Below are positions 51,589 through 60,449 of a DNA stretch of 64,000 nt, piece after piece (position 1 is the stretch's first letter; every line of letters starts with the position of its first letter). This stretch comes from Alkalibacillus flavidus. GTDB taxonomy: Bacteria > Bacillota > Bacilli > Bacillales > Alkalibacillaceae. The stretch covers positions 62,001-126,000 of the forward strand of contig NZ_JBEPMX010000008.1 of the NCBI RefSeq assembly GCF_040545925.1, given 5' to 3'. Made by a program: the position numbers and the translations under genes. Under the pieces are notes generated by a model. That model saw only the letters and a program-made list of their open reading frames with translations. It searched no databases and was not told the origin of the DNA.

Positions 51589-52611
51589 TTAGTATTCTTG
51601 AAGTAAATGATGGGCAATCGCCTCATCAATTACTAAGACATCACTTTCGCCCCATTTCAAATAAGCTGAAATGGCATCGCGTTTCGAAGCGCCACCAGCC
51701 ACCGTAATGATTTGGCTACGCTCCTTTAAGTTATCAATTGCTAGGCCAATAGAATTCGCTCTGTGTACAGTCTTCCCGTTTTTGTCGAAGTAATAACCAA
51801 AAGATTCTCCGACCGCTTCATCATCGACAATTTTCTTCATTGTGTCATCTGATGCTCGACGTCGCCTAGCCATCGTCTGTGCGTCACCGATACCATGAAT
51901 CACGATATCCGCCCGGTTCATCAACTGTAATACGTCTAATATCGTCGGTTCTTGTTGCATTTTGGCGTGCAATTCCTCACCAATCGAATCAGGAACATAC
52001 AACAAACGATAGTCGCCATTAGCACGAGTAGCCATTTGAACACAAATTGAATTGGCTTGATATTCGTGTTGATCGCCCAAACCGCCACGCGCTGGCACAA
52101 ATGTAGGTTTAACACCGTCAACTGGTTGCATATAATCAGCGACTTTAGCCATCGTTGACCCACCAGTTACAGTAACGACTGGATCCTCCTGATAAAATGA
52201 TGTCATAATCTTTGCTGCTTCTTTCCCGAGAAGTGTTTTAACATCATCTGGCGATTCATCTCCGTCGCCTGGAACGACTTTCACATGACTAACTGGCAGA
52301 CGCTCCATTAATTGTTGCTCGATAAAATGCAAGTCAGACCCTTCTTTTAAGACATGATGGTACGCTTTAAGGACATCTGATCCGTCACGCGTCACGTACA
52401 TCCCTTTAGATGTAACAGAAATTAACTGTTGCTCATCGAGAAATTCAATTTCACTACGCATTTGCCTTTCCGTTTTATTCAATCTCTCAGCCAATGTACG
52501 CCTGCCTACAGGTTGTGTTTTCGCAATCATACTTAACACGTGATAGCGCGCATCCATTTTTTCTAATAGATCGGGAACTAACTTTTGTTGTACATCAAAA
52601 ATTCGGCGCAC
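51589..52611 (-). CDS. cggR: Central glycolytic genes regulator CggR
   Basis: SorC/DeoR-family repressor of the lower glycolysis operon, released by fructose 1,6-bisphosphate. The 340-residue protein matches B. subtilis CggR in length. The N-terminal helix-turn-helix includes VGRRTLAERLNKTERQMRSE near residue 33. The sugar-binding domain begins near 100 and includes VTVTGGSTMAKVADY and GGASKRDAISAYLKWGESDV. The GTG at 52611 follows GAAGGTG. It is the first gene of cggR-gap-pgk-tpiA-gpmI-eno. Confidence 0.94.
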   Translation of the reverse strand: MRRIFDVQQKLVPDLLEKMDARYHVLSMIAKTQPVGRRTLAERLNKTERQMRSEIEFLDEQQLISVTSKGMYVTRDGSDVLKAYHHVLKEGSDLHFIEQQLMERLPVSHVKVVPGDGDESPDDVKTLLGKEAAKIMTSFYQEDPVVTVTGGSTMAKVADYMQPVDGVKPTFVPARGGLGDQHEYQANSICVQMATRANGDYRLLYVPDSIGEELHAKMQQEPTILDVLQLMNRADIVIHGIGDAQTMARRRRASDDTMKKIVDDEAVGESFGYYFDKNGKTVHRANSIGLAIDNLKERSQIITVAGGASKRDAISAYLKWGESDVLVIDEAIAHHLLQEY

Positions 52612-52677
52612 TTTATCACCTTCTCTAGACATCATCCTTAATTTGCAATATTTCAAATCAAGTGATTATACTTCCCT

Positions 52678-52716
52678 GGACACCCATCGACCTTGAGTGA
52701 GTCATTTTTCGTCCCA
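52678..52716 (-). promoter_or_regulatory. Probable CggR operator upstream of cggR
   Basis: On the minus strand TGGGAC-n6-TGAC is followed by a weaker second half ending GGTGTCC. This resembles the two direct repeats CGGGAC-n6-TGTC of B. subtilis. It lies about 65-100 bases before the cggR start and downstream of a TATAAA box near 52744, the roadblock arrangement known for CggR. Confidence 0.6.
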
Positions 52717-52775
52717 CTAAGTGCAAAAAAATATCCTACATTTATAGTAGCAGAACCCCTCACCATTTTCAAACA

Positions 52776-53033
52776 TTATGTGAGGTGTTCTTGCAAAAAC
52801 TGCTCTAATGTAACAAAAGAGATTGCTTCAGCCGACAATTCACGATTTCCGATACGAACAACTGGAATCAACATGAAATAATCCTCAAGTAATCGTTCGT
52901 CTTGATAAATGTTTTGTTCAACAATCGAAAACTGATAATCCATCTGCAAAATTTGCAGCAACTGTTTCACGTCTTCGCACAATTTACAGTTTTGTTTCGT
53001 ATAAAAATAAACAATGCCATCTTGGCGGCCCAT
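52776..53033 (-). CDS. Glutaredoxin-like protein (DUF836 type)
   Basis: An 85-residue thioredoxin-fold protein with the redox motif CKLCEDVKQLL near residues 16-26, the cis-proline segment FMLIPVVRIGN near 55, and an extra Cys absent. It belongs to the glutaredoxin-like DUF836 family of unknown partner. The ATG at 53033 lies ten bases after GGGAG; upstream codons overlap the preceding gene fragment. It directly precedes the cggR promoter. Confidence 0.8.
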   Translation of the reverse strand: MGRQDGIVYFYTKQNCKLCEDVKQLLQILQMDYQFSIVEQNIYQDERLLEDYFMLIPVVRIGNRELSAEAISFVTLEQFLQEHLT

Positions 53034-53040
53034 CTTATGA

Positions 53041-53298
53041 TCACTCCCTATCCGTCTCATGTGACTGCCACTTGCGCATTAACAATTCATTACCCGTCCT
53101 AGAAAATGCAATGTCGTCCATGATTTGATCAATCAATAGCAACCCACGTCCGTGATCAAATTGTTCTTCGATCGGTAATTTAGAAACCTCATACAACTCA
53201 TTTAGACGTTTGTCTACATCAAAGCCTTGCCCTTCATCCCGAACACGAAACACAATCGACCGTTTTAAAAATGAAATTACAATATGAATGGATTTGGA
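53041..53298 (-). pseudogene. Truncated anti-sigma factor-type ATPase domain (RsbW-like fragment)
   Basis: The frame encodes VFRVRDEGQGFDVDKRL and, further on, FDHGRGLLLIDQIMDDI, the G1 and G2 nucleotide boxes of the RsbW/SpoIIAB histidine-kinase-like ATPase fold. The N-terminal half with the N box is missing. Reading back in the same frame gives SIHIVISFLKRSI, which fits the strand before the G1 box, and then meets the stop codon of the phosphatase gene. The GTG at 53253 has no ribosome site. It looks like the remnant of an ATPase gene or fused domain that lost its first half. Confidence 0.6.
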
Positions 53299-53304
53299 AT
53301 AAAA

Positions 53305-54399
53305 TTATAGTTTGATCGATACGACGGATATATCATCTGCTTGTTCCATATCAGCAAACAGTTCTTCTGATAAATGATTCGACACAAGCTTCGAAATCCC
53401 TTCTCGATACACATAACGCTCAAACTGTTTCGGTGTCATACCGAGAGAATCATATAACCCATCAGTGTATAAAATAATACGGTCACCCTTTTCGTAATGA
53501 ACGATTTCATTACTAATTTTATGATGCGCATTAATCCCAATTGGAATCGATGTTTGGGTGAGTAACTGTTGGGTTTGACCGAAAATCAAGCCCGACGGAT
53601 GACCACAATTAAAATATTGAATCGTCTGCTCATTCGTATCAATTAATAAGTAAATACCAGTGCTAAAGTACAGCTTCGGAAACGAATCCATACCATATAA
53701 TTTACAAAAATGTTCATTAAGTTCATCAAACACAGTGTTTGGATACGATACCCGGGTGATAATCCCCCGCAATAATGAGCGAAGAGACATACTGATTAAC
53801 CCTGACGAAACACCATGCCCCATCACATCTAATAACATAACACCATATCGATGATCGTCTATTTGATACCACGCGTACATGTCTCCTGATAAATGATCTG
53901 ACGGCATAAGCAAGCCCTCAATCGAAATATGATCGTCATCAATTGGCGGGAGTAGAACGTTTTGTTGAAGATTTTCCGCCAGCTCCAAATCACTTTTCTG
54001 ACTCAGTTCCAGCTGTTTTCGGGACGTAATATTACGGTGTGCGATGACCGCTCCATCTACCTCGCCTAATTCATCATCTTCAGATAAAGGCGTTACCACC
54101 ATATCAAACCACCGTCTTTCATCGATTGCATGACACGGATATTCATAATGAAATTCTGTTTCTTCGCCGTTAAGCACGTTTAATATACCTTCGTATGATG
54201 CCTCATCTGTAAAATTTAAATAGTTGATGCCGACGCCGCATTTCGCTAAATCACCGCCATTATCTAAACAAAAAGCATTCCATCTACTATTCGTCGTCAA
54301 AATCGTTCCATTCGCATCTATAATTGCAATTTGATCCTCTAACGCATTAAAAGCTGATTCATACAACATTGCTCGGCCTATTATTTTACGATGTTCCAT
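53305..54399 (-). CDS. PAS domain-containing PP2C-type (SpoIIE/RsbU family) serine phosphatase
   Basis: A cytoplasmic regulator of 364 residues. An N-terminal PAS domain (about residues 15-128) has AIIDANGTILTTNSRWNAF and ends with the typical GAVIAHRNITSRKQLE linker. The PP2C domain follows, with metal ligands in HLSGDMYAWYQ near 167 and MLLDVMGHGVSSGL near 190, then YTDGLYDS and a final ADDISVVSI. Such proteins dephosphorylate anti-anti-sigma factors in partner-switching circuits. The truncated ATPase after it suggests a once-complete module. No anti-anti-sigma gene is seen nearby. Confidence 0.87.
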   Translation of the reverse strand: MEHRKIIGRAMLYESAFNALEDQIAIIDANGTILTTNSRWNAFCLDNGGDLAKCGVGINYLNFTDEASYEGILNVLNGEETEFHYEYPCHAIDERRWFDMVVTPLSEDDELGEVDGAVIAHRNITSRKQLELSQKSDLELAENLQQNVLLPPIDDDHISIEGLLMPSDHLSGDMYAWYQIDDHRYGVMLLDVMGHGVSSGLISMSLRSLLRGIITRVSYPNTVFDELNEHFCKLYGMDSFPKLYFSTGIYLLIDTNEQTIQYFNCGHPSGLIFGQTQQLLTQTSIPIGINAHHKISNEIVHYEKGDRIILYTDGLYDSLGMTPKQFERYVYREGISKLVSNHLSEELFADMEQADDISVVSIKL

Positions 54400-54664
54400 A
54401 TGGATATCCTCCGTTTACTAATCCATCAATGACGTATGAGCTTCATTCAAAAGTAACCTATAACATTAGTTTTTCTAAGATGAACGACACCTAACCAAAC
54501 TATTTTCACATTATTCATAACTAAATCACGCAATTGAGAGACTATTCGTGTAGACTTTTAATTATATCAAATATTAAATTTAAATTATAGGTCTTTAGTT
54601 CAGTTGTTTTTTTCAATATGATAAACATTAACCATTTCCCTGAAATATTTCAGTTCAAACATAA
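54400..54664. other. AT-rich intergenic stretch
   Basis: About 265 bases between the alanine symporter terminator and the phosphatase gene. It is AT-rich and should hold the phosphatase promoter. I saw no convincing -35/-10 pair, repeat or open frame. Confidence 0.4.
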
Positions 54665-54703
54665 ATATCCGAAAGCACCTTAACATCAGATGCTTTCGGA
54701 TAT
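54665..54703 (-). terminator. Terminator after the AGCS symporter gene
   Basis: Perfect 13-bp arms ATATCCGAAAGCA and TGCTTTCGGATAT with a 13-base loop, followed on the minus strand by TTATGTTTG. Confidence 0.85.
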
Positions 54704-54720
54704 ACAATACGCCATAAATG

Positions 54721-56127
54721 TTAGGACTTATCTTGCTCGCCCCACCATTCAACATTTTTCAATCCATGCTGACTAGCTTGGAATTCTGGGTCGTATCCTG
54801 CTTTACGTTGCTGCACATAATCAGCTAACACACGGAAAGCAATGCGACTGAGTAATAGTATAGCAATTAAGTTGACTGTTGCCATCATCGCCATAAATAA
54901 GTCAGCCAAATTCCAAACAATATCAATGGAAGCTAGCGAACCGAACATAACCATAAATAGCACGACAAAGCGATAAACGTTACGCCATAATTTACTATAT
55001 TTTAAGAAATCAATATTTGATTCACCATAATAATAGTTACCAATTAATGAACTGAACGCGAATAAGAAGATCGTCACAGCTAAGAAAATAACAGCCCAAT
55101 CCCCAATTTGCGCACTTAAAGCAGTCTGGGTTAACTGAATGCCGTCTTCTGTATGACTCGCAAAGTCACTGTATAACAAAATCACAAACGCAGTTAGTGA
55201 ACAGACAACGATCGTATCAAAAAAGACAGCTAATGATTGAACGAGTCCCTGCTTCGCTGGGTGACTTACACCTGCTGTCGCTGCAGCGTTGGGCGCACTA
55301 CCCATACCAGCTTCGTTTGAGAATAAACCACGTTTAATCCCGTTCATCAGTGCAGCACCTGCACCACCACCAACAGCCTGTTCCAAGCCGAATGCATGCG
55401 ACACAATCATCATGAAAATACGTGGTACTTCAGACAAGTTCATAAACACAACGACTAGTGAGACCGCAACATATATGACTGCCATAATTGGTACAATCGT
55501 TCCTGATACGACCGCAATTCGTTTAATACCACCGAAAATAATAATACCGGCTAAAACAACGAGTACAATACCTGTGACTAGCGGATCAATATCAAATGCC
55601 TTCTCAACAGCACCTGAAATCGTATTCGCTTGCACCGCGTTAAACACTAATCCGAATGTAATCGTAATTAATACTGCAAATAATACAGCCATCCACCGTT
55701 GGCCGAGCGCTTTTTCGATATAATACGCTGGACCACCACGAAATCCGTTTTCATCCGGCACTTTATACACTTGCGCAAGCGTACTTTCGATAAACGCTGT
55801 CGCCATTCCGATCAGCGCAATCACCCACATCCAAAAGACAGCACCTGGACCACCTACCGCGACGGCTAAAGCCACACCCGCTAAGTTACCTGTACCAACG
55901 CGTGATGCAATACTAATACTAAATGCTTGAAAGGCATTCGTCCCGCGCTTACCACTTTGCTCAACCGCTTCTTCGCGAATGACTTTGAACATTTCCGGAA
56001 ACAAACGGAATTGAACAAAACGACTGTACAATGTAAAAAATAGTCCTGCAAAAATTAATAAATATACTAATAAATAGTCCCAAAATATTTTGTTACCTTC
56101 ACCTATTAATGTACTGAGAAAATCCAT
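54721..56127 (-). CDS. Alanine/glycine:cation symporter (AGCS family, AlsT type)
   Basis: Sodium-coupled alanine or glycine (possibly glutamine) symporter of 468 residues with about eleven hydrophobic segments. Hallmarks are FQAFSISIASRVGTGNLAG near residue 63, then PGAVFWMWVIALIGMATAF. GLFSNEAGMGSAPNAAATA lies near 270 and AFSSLIGNYYYGE near 365. The ATG at 56127 follows AAAGGAG with GGTGAAA between. It is a single gene with its own terminator. The exact substrate is not resolved by sequence. Confidence 0.9.
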   Translation of the reverse strand: MDFLSTLIGEGNKIFWDYLLVYLLIFAGLFFTLYSRFVQFRLFPEMFKVIREEAVEQSGKRGTNAFQAFSISIASRVGTGNLAGVALAVAVGGPGAVFWMWVIALIGMATAFIESTLAQVYKVPDENGFRGGPAYYIEKALGQRWMAVLFAVLITITFGLVFNAVQANTISGAVEKAFDIDPLVTGIVLVVLAGIIIFGGIKRIAVVSGTIVPIMAVIYVAVSLVVVFMNLSEVPRIFMMIVSHAFGLEQAVGGGAGAALMNGIKRGLFSNEAGMGSAPNAAATAGVSHPAKQGLVQSLAVFFDTIVVCSLTAFVILLYSDFASHTEDGIQLTQTALSAQIGDWAVIFLAVTIFLFAFSSLIGNYYYGESNIDFLKYSKLWRNVYRFVVLFMVMFGSLASIDIVWNLADLFMAMMATVNLIAILLLSRIAFRVLADYVQQRKAGYDPEFQASQHGLKNVEWWGEQDKS

Positions 56128-56249
56128 TTTCACCTCTCCTTTCTAAATAGTTGTCATCTATTTTATCAAGTTTTCTTCGACAAATGAATTGTTTTTATAC
56201 TATTTTTTTAGTAAACCGATCACATTTTGTTCCGTTAATCTTCTATAAA

Positions 56250-56271
56250 AAACAGCGTTCAGCTGAGTTTT
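56250..56271 (-). terminator. Possible terminator after niaR
   Basis: Short hairpin AACTCAGC / GCTGTT with a TGAAC loop on the minus strand followed by TTTTTA, just after the niaR stop codon. Confidence 0.55.
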
Positions 56272-56274
56272 TAA

Positions 56275-56814
56275 TCATCCATCATTCACTAATAAACCTC
56301 GCTCTTTTAAAGCGTGTTCCGCTTCATCGAGAAGTGACTCATCATGGGCTGCAATCGTATGCAAATGAACGCCACCTGTTAGCTCTGACAACAAAGCCGC
56401 TTCTGATGACTGAACTTGTTCGATAAAACGTCTGACATCCACACGGTTAGAAATATGTAAAACGGCTTTAAATTCACCGTAGATTGGGTGATCAACAATG
56501 ACATCTTTCACATACACCCCGTGGTCGACTAAAATCGTTAGCTCGTCTTCAGTCTCAGCACGGTTATGGCGACAAGCAATCGTTCGTTCAAATCGATGGG
56601 TTTCAGCCTGATCCCGCATGTAGACATAACCTTGACTCGTCGACATGATCGGTTCATTTTGCGCTTTTAACAACGCGATATCGCCGACGATCACTTGCCG
56701 GCTAACATGATAGGCTTCAGACAGAGCTTTGCCAGTTTCGGGTTCTTGCTGTTGTTTTAATTGATTTAAAATATGTCGTCTTCGTTCCTCACTGGACAGT
56801 CGTTGGTTGGCCAT
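56275..56814 (-). CDS. niaR: NAD biosynthesis repressor NiaR (NadR/YrxA)
   Basis: Nicotinate-responsive repressor of NAD synthesis and niacin uptake genes, 179 residues. The N-terminal winged helix (about 5-62) includes GKALSEAYHVSRQVIVGDIA. The C-terminal 3H domain has the spaced metal-binding histidines: DHPIYGE near 108, LHISNRVDVRRFIEQV near 118 and GGVHLHTIAAHDE near 148. It overlaps the nifS end by 26 bases and is read with it. In B. subtilis it is called yrxA or nadR and controls nadBCA and nifS. Confidence 0.93.
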   Translation of the reverse strand: MANQRLSSEERRRHILNQLKQQQEPETGKALSEAYHVSRQVIVGDIALLKAQNEPIMSTSQGYVYMRDQAETHRFERTIACRHNRAETEDELTILVDHGVYVKDVIVDHPIYGEFKAVLHISNRVDVRRFIEQVQSSEAALLSELTGGVHLHTIAAHDESLLDEAEHALKERGLLVNDG

Positions 56815-57922
56815 CGGAATTCACCTCATCTAAAACATTCAATTCTATTAACTCATTTAAACATGCAGCAAGCTTTTTTACATCATCATGTGTCGTATAG
56901 CGACCAAACGACACACGAAAAAATTGCCTTGCCGTTTCATCATCCATTTGTAACGCTCGCGTCACATGAGCATGTTGCTCGTAACGACTATCACAAGCAC
57001 TGCCCGTTGAAATGGCGATGTTTTGCCGATTACATTCTAACATAACATATTGGCCGTCCATATGATGAATCGCCATCCCAACAATGCTAGGAAGTTGTTC
57101 TTGGTCCCCTGCTTCAAACCAACGAACATAGTCTGGGTACATCAATTCACGCTTAAATGTCTGTCTTAAGGATTGAAAACGAGCTTCTTCTTGCTCTATG
57201 TTAGTCACCGCTTCTTCACTCGCTGCCGTAAATGCCACAACACTCGGTAAATCAATCGTATTAGTCGTCAAAGCCGTTTTGGGTTTGTCTCTTAAATAGA
57301 GCGCTCCAACCCCTTTAGGGCCGTATAGTTTATGGCTAGTCACCGCTAAGCTATCAACATCGTTCGCCATTTTAGACAAATCAAGCTTTCCAAAACTTTG
57401 CACCGCATCGACATGCAATTTAGCGTGGTAACGACGGCAAAGGTCCGCCACATCATGAATCGGTTGAATCGACCCCATTTCGCCATTTACATGTTGCACA
57501 CAGACGAGCGCCGTATCTTCACTTATTGCGTCATTCAGTTTTTCCAAATCGATCCTGCCATCTGGACGAAATGGTATGATACTCACGCGAAAACCTTCAT
57601 GCTCTAACGATGCTCTCATGGTTTGTACCGAATTATGTTCACCTGCTGACATAATAACGTGCTGTCCGTCTTCACGTGACATCCAATGGCTAACCGCTAA
57701 TTGATTACTAGCTGAACCTCCACTCGTAAAATAAATATGGTCACCGTCCGCCCCCACATAATGGCCGATTTGCTGACGGCACCACTCATAAACTTGCGCT
57801 GCTTCTGTACCGGCATCATGCAAGCTATTCGTATTGCCAAAATACGTTCTCGCAGCATCACCATACGCATTTAACGCCACATCACTCATCGGTGTCGTTG
57901 CCGCATAATCCATATAAATCAC
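56789..57922 (-). CDS. nifS: Cysteine desulfurase NifS (NAD-synthesis type)
   Basis: PLP-dependent desulfurase of 377 residues that supplies sulfur for the Fe-S cluster of NadA. The PLP lysine is in VTSHKLYGPKGVGAL near residue 195 and the catalytic Cys in STGSACDSRYEQHAHV near 315, the group I (NifS/IscS) long-loop form and clearly different from SufS at 13-14.5 kb. It is divergent from nadC-nadA and its -35 box overlaps the putative NiaR operator. niaR follows in the same transcript. Confidence 0.93.
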   Translation of the reverse strand: MIYMDYAATTPMSDVALNAYGDAARTYFGNTNSLHDAGTEAAQVYEWCRQQIGHYVGADGDHIYFTSGGSASNQLAVSHWMSREDGQHVIMSAGEHNSVQTMRASLEHEGFRVSIIPFRPDGRIDLEKLNDAISEDTALVCVQHVNGEMGSIQPIHDVADLCRRYHAKLHVDAVQSFGKLDLSKMANDVDSLAVTSHKLYGPKGVGALYLRDKPKTALTTNTIDLPSVVAFTAASEEAVTNIEQEEARFQSLRQTFKRELMYPDYVRWFEAGDQEQLPSIVGMAIHHMDGQYVMLECNRQNIAISTGSACDSRYEQHAHVTRALQMDDETARQFFRVSFGRYTTHDDVKKLAACLNELIELNVLDEVNSDGQPTTVQ

Positions 57923-57958
57923 ACACTCATCCCCTTTTTAAAAATCACCTTGCTATTT

Positions 57959-57997
57959 ATTAAATAATATGTAAATATAGGTGTCAAGACACATGTA
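57959..57997. promoter_or_regulatory. nifS promoter with NiaR operator, shared with nadCA
   Basis: TTGACA (57987-57982) and TTTAAT (57964-57959) are 17 bases apart on the minus strand and should drive nifS-niaR. The -35 box is part of the palindromic core GTGTCAAGACAC (57981-57992), flanked by TATAG and ATGTA. This matches the GTGTC-n2-GACAC form I recall for NiaR sites in Bacillales. It lies between the two divergent NAD units, so one site could control both. Confidence 0.75.
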
Positions 57998-58023
57998 AAT
58001 TTACCAAGAGGGAGAGGTATGGT

Positions 58024-58872
58024 GTGAACGAGGTTAAATTAAAACAATTGCTACAAGAATTTTTCATAGAAGATATCGGTGATGGAGATATCACGAGCGA
58101 CTCGATATTCACACGTGGCGAAACAGGCACATTGACGATTCATGCAAAAGAAACGGGGATTTTTTGCGGAGCTTCCATTATTCGTGCTGGCTATGAATTA
58201 CTGGATTCGAACATTGACGTCAAGCAGTACATATCAGATGGAGAATCATTGCCTGTCAACCAACCGATTGCTGACGTATCGGGCCCTATTTCGACGCTAT
58301 TACAAGGTGAGCGTGTCATCCTTAACCTCATTCAACGATTATCAGGCATTGCAACGACGACACAACAAGCCGTACGACAGTTGAATGATCCAGCAATCAA
58401 AATTACGGATACACGAAAAACAACGCCAGGGCTTCGCATGCTCGAAAAATACGCGGTTAGAGCAGGCGGTGGCTTCAACCATCGACGGCGCCTCGATGAC
58501 GCTGTGTTAATTAAAGATAATCACATCGCTTTTGCTGGGTCAGTTAAAGAAGCTATTCAGCGTGCCCGCAACCAGGCCGGCCATACCGTCACGATTGAAG
58601 TTGAAGTGGAATCGAAAGATCAATTGCTCGAAGCGGTGGAAGCCAACGTTGATGTGATTATGCTTGATAATACTGATTTATACCACTTAGTGAACTGGCT
58701 AGACCTCATTCCAGACTCGATTACAGTTGAATTATCTGGTGGCATCACTTTAGACAATTTATCGCTTTTTCGAGGGTTAACTATCGACGCGATATCGATG
58801 GGGTGTCTCACGCATCATGTTGAGGCAGTCGACATTAGTGCCCACCACAAAGTCTCAAAGGAGCGTGTATAA
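58024..58872 (+). CDS. nadC: Nicotinate-nucleotide pyrophosphorylase (carboxylating)
   Basis: Converts quinolinate and PRPP to nicotinate mononucleotide. The 282-residue protein has the family blocks DIGDGDITSDSI near residue 17, LIQRLSGIATTT near 100, ITDTRKTTPGLRMLEKYAVR near 128 and GGGFNHRRRLDD near 150. Late blocks include IEVEVESKDQLLEA and VELSGGITLDNL. The GTG at 58024 lies six bases after GGAGAGG. It is the first gene of the nadC-nadA unit. No L-aspartate oxidase gene precedes it. Confidence 0.95.
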   Translation: MNEVKLKQLLQEFFIEDIGDGDITSDSIFTRGETGTLTIHAKETGIFCGASIIRAGYELLDSNIDVKQYISDGESLPVNQPIADVSGPISTLLQGERVILNLIQRLSGIATTTQQAVRQLNDPAIKITDTRKTTPGLRMLEKYAVRAGGGFNHRRRLDDAVLIKDNHIAFAGSVKEAIQRARNQAGHTVTIEVEVESKDQLLEAVEANVDVIMLDNTDLYHLVNWLDLIPDSITVELSGGITLDNLSLFRGLTIDAISMGCLTHHVEAVDISAHHKVSKERV

Positions 58873-58874
58873 CA

Positions 58875-59975
58875 ATGTCTATTTTACAACAATTAAAACA
58901 ATCCGTATCACAAATTCCTGAAGGCTATAAAGAAATGTCAGATGAAGCTTTAAAACAGCTTATTCAAAACGCCAAAACAGAATTAGGGAACGACTTATTC
59001 ATCCCAGGACACCATTATCAAAAAGATGACGTTATTGCCTTCGCCGACGCGCGGGGAGACTCACTGGAATTAGCTCGAAAGTCAGCCGAAACACCCGCTA
59101 AGCACATCGTGTTTTGCGGCGTACACTTCATGGCGGAAACGGCTGATATATTAACAGACGACGATCAAAACGTGTACTTACCTGATATGCGCGCCGGTTG
59201 TTCCATGGCCGATATGGCGAATATCGACCAAACGGAAATCGCGTGGGATCGATTAACCGATATGCTTGGCGATACGATATTGCCGATGACCTATGTTAAT
59301 TCAACGGCAGCCATTAAAGCGTTTGTCGGTAAACACGGCGGTGCCACAACGACATCATCTAACTGCGAAAGCATGATGACGTGGGCACTCACGCAAAAAG
59401 AGCGGATTATGTTTTTGCCTGACCAACACCTTGGCCGCAACACAGCTTATAATCTAGGCATTCCATTAGAGCAGATGGCGGTATGGGACCCGATTTTAGA
59501 AACGTTAATTTTTGAAGGGGATCTCGACGATATCAAAGTGATTTTATGGAAAGGGCACTGTTCCGTCCACGAAAACTTTACCGTTCACAATGTCGAATCA
59601 GTGCGCGCTGAACACCCAGACATGACGATCATAGTTCACCCCGAATGTAAACGCGAAGTCGTCGCCTTATCTGATGATGCCGGCTCGACACGCCATATCA
59701 TTCAAACAATTGAAAACGCACCAGCTGGCAGTGCGTGGGCCATTGGAACGGAAATGAACCTCGTCAAACGTCTGATTGATGAAAATCCAGACAAACACAT
59801 TATCTCATTAAACCCACATATGTGCCCGTGCTTGACGATGAACCGAATTGACTTACCACACTTAGCATGGTGTTTGGATTCGTTGAGACAAGGGGAACCG
59901 ATCAACCCGATCACAGTTGATGAAACGACGAGTGAACAGGCGACGATGGCTTTAGAGCGGATGTTGAAGCGGTAA
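58875..59975 (+). CDS. nadA: Quinolinate synthase NadA
   Basis: Fe-S enzyme that condenses iminoaspartate with dihydroxyacetone phosphate to quinolinate. The 366-residue protein has the long Bacillus-type sequence. Substrate and cluster elements include HHYQKDDVIAFADARGDSLE near residue 46, VFCGVHFMAETADIL near 78, HPECKREV near 258 and HMCPCLTMN near 318. It begins two bases after the nadC stop with AAAGGAG in front, so the two are co-transcribed. Its cluster is probably assembled with sulfur from the divergent nifS. Confidence 0.95.
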   Translation: MSILQQLKQSVSQIPEGYKEMSDEALKQLIQNAKTELGNDLFIPGHHYQKDDVIAFADARGDSLELARKSAETPAKHIVFCGVHFMAETADILTDDDQNVYLPDMRAGCSMADMANIDQTEIAWDRLTDMLGDTILPMTYVNSTAAIKAFVGKHGGATTTSSNCESMMTWALTQKERIMFLPDQHLGRNTAYNLGIPLEQMAVWDPILETLIFEGDLDDIKVILWKGHCSVHENFTVHNVESVRAEHPDMTIIVHPECKREVVALSDDAGSTRHIIQTIENAPAGSAWAIGTEMNLVKRLIDENPDKHIISLNPHMCPCLTMNRIDLPHLAWCLDSLRQGEPINPITVDETTSEQATMALERMLKR

Positions 59976-59980
59976 TATAA

Positions 59981-60019
59981 AAAAGGTTCAAATACGAAGT
60001 GGCCGTATTTGAACCTTTT
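59981..60019. terminator. Bidirectional terminator between nadA and the DUF2200 gene
   Basis: Perfect 16-bp arms AAAAGGTTCAAATACG and CGTATTTGAACCTTTT with a seven-base loop between convergent genes. Confidence 0.9.
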
Positions 60020-60063
60020 ACTATCTCGGTATTCCACTGCTCCTGTATTAACTATTGAAGATT

Positions 60064-60417
60064 TTAAGCCTGTCTTAAAATCTTCTCTATGGCTTTTCCT
60101 TTAGCTAATTCATCAATTAACTTATCCAAGTAACGAATTTCTTGCATAGTGGGTTCATCTATTTCTTCTACACGCATGCCATAAATGACGCCTTTAATCA
60201 AATGTCTCGAGGTATTCATTTCAGGTGCATCCGCAATAAAGGTTTCAAAATTTGTTTCTTTTTCCAACTGTTCATCAATCTCTTCTTGAGTGTACCCTGT
60301 TAACCAACGGATAATTTCATCGACTTCTGATTTAGTTCGTCCTTTTCTCTCTGCTTTTTTGACATAGTGAGGATAAACGTTAGCAAAACTCATCGTATAA
60401 ATTTTATGTTTAGCCAT
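60064..60417 (-). CDS. DUF2200 family protein
   Basis: A 117-residue cytoplasmic protein of the DUF2200 family, of unknown function. Typical text is IYTMSFANVYPHYVKKAERKG at the start and DEIIRWLTGYTQEEIDEQL near residue 33, then RHLIKGVIYGMRVEEI. GGAGAAGAT lies before the ATG at 60417. It is scattered among bacteria and probably an accessory gene here, next to an insertion sequence fragment. Confidence 0.85.
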   Translation of the reverse strand: MAKHKIYTMSFANVYPHYVKKAERKGRTKSEVDEIIRWLTGYTQEEIDEQLEKETNFETFIADAPEMNTSRHLIKGVIYGMRVEEIDEPTMQEIRYLDKLIDELAKGKAIEKILRQA

Positions 60418-60449
60418 AAAATCTTCTCCTTTGTCTGTCTATTTATACT

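Noticed and set aside
55289..55723. 144-codon plus-strand frame opposite the AGCS symporter
   Set aside because: Antisense to conserved transporter motifs; its composition is the usual complement of a membrane protein gene.
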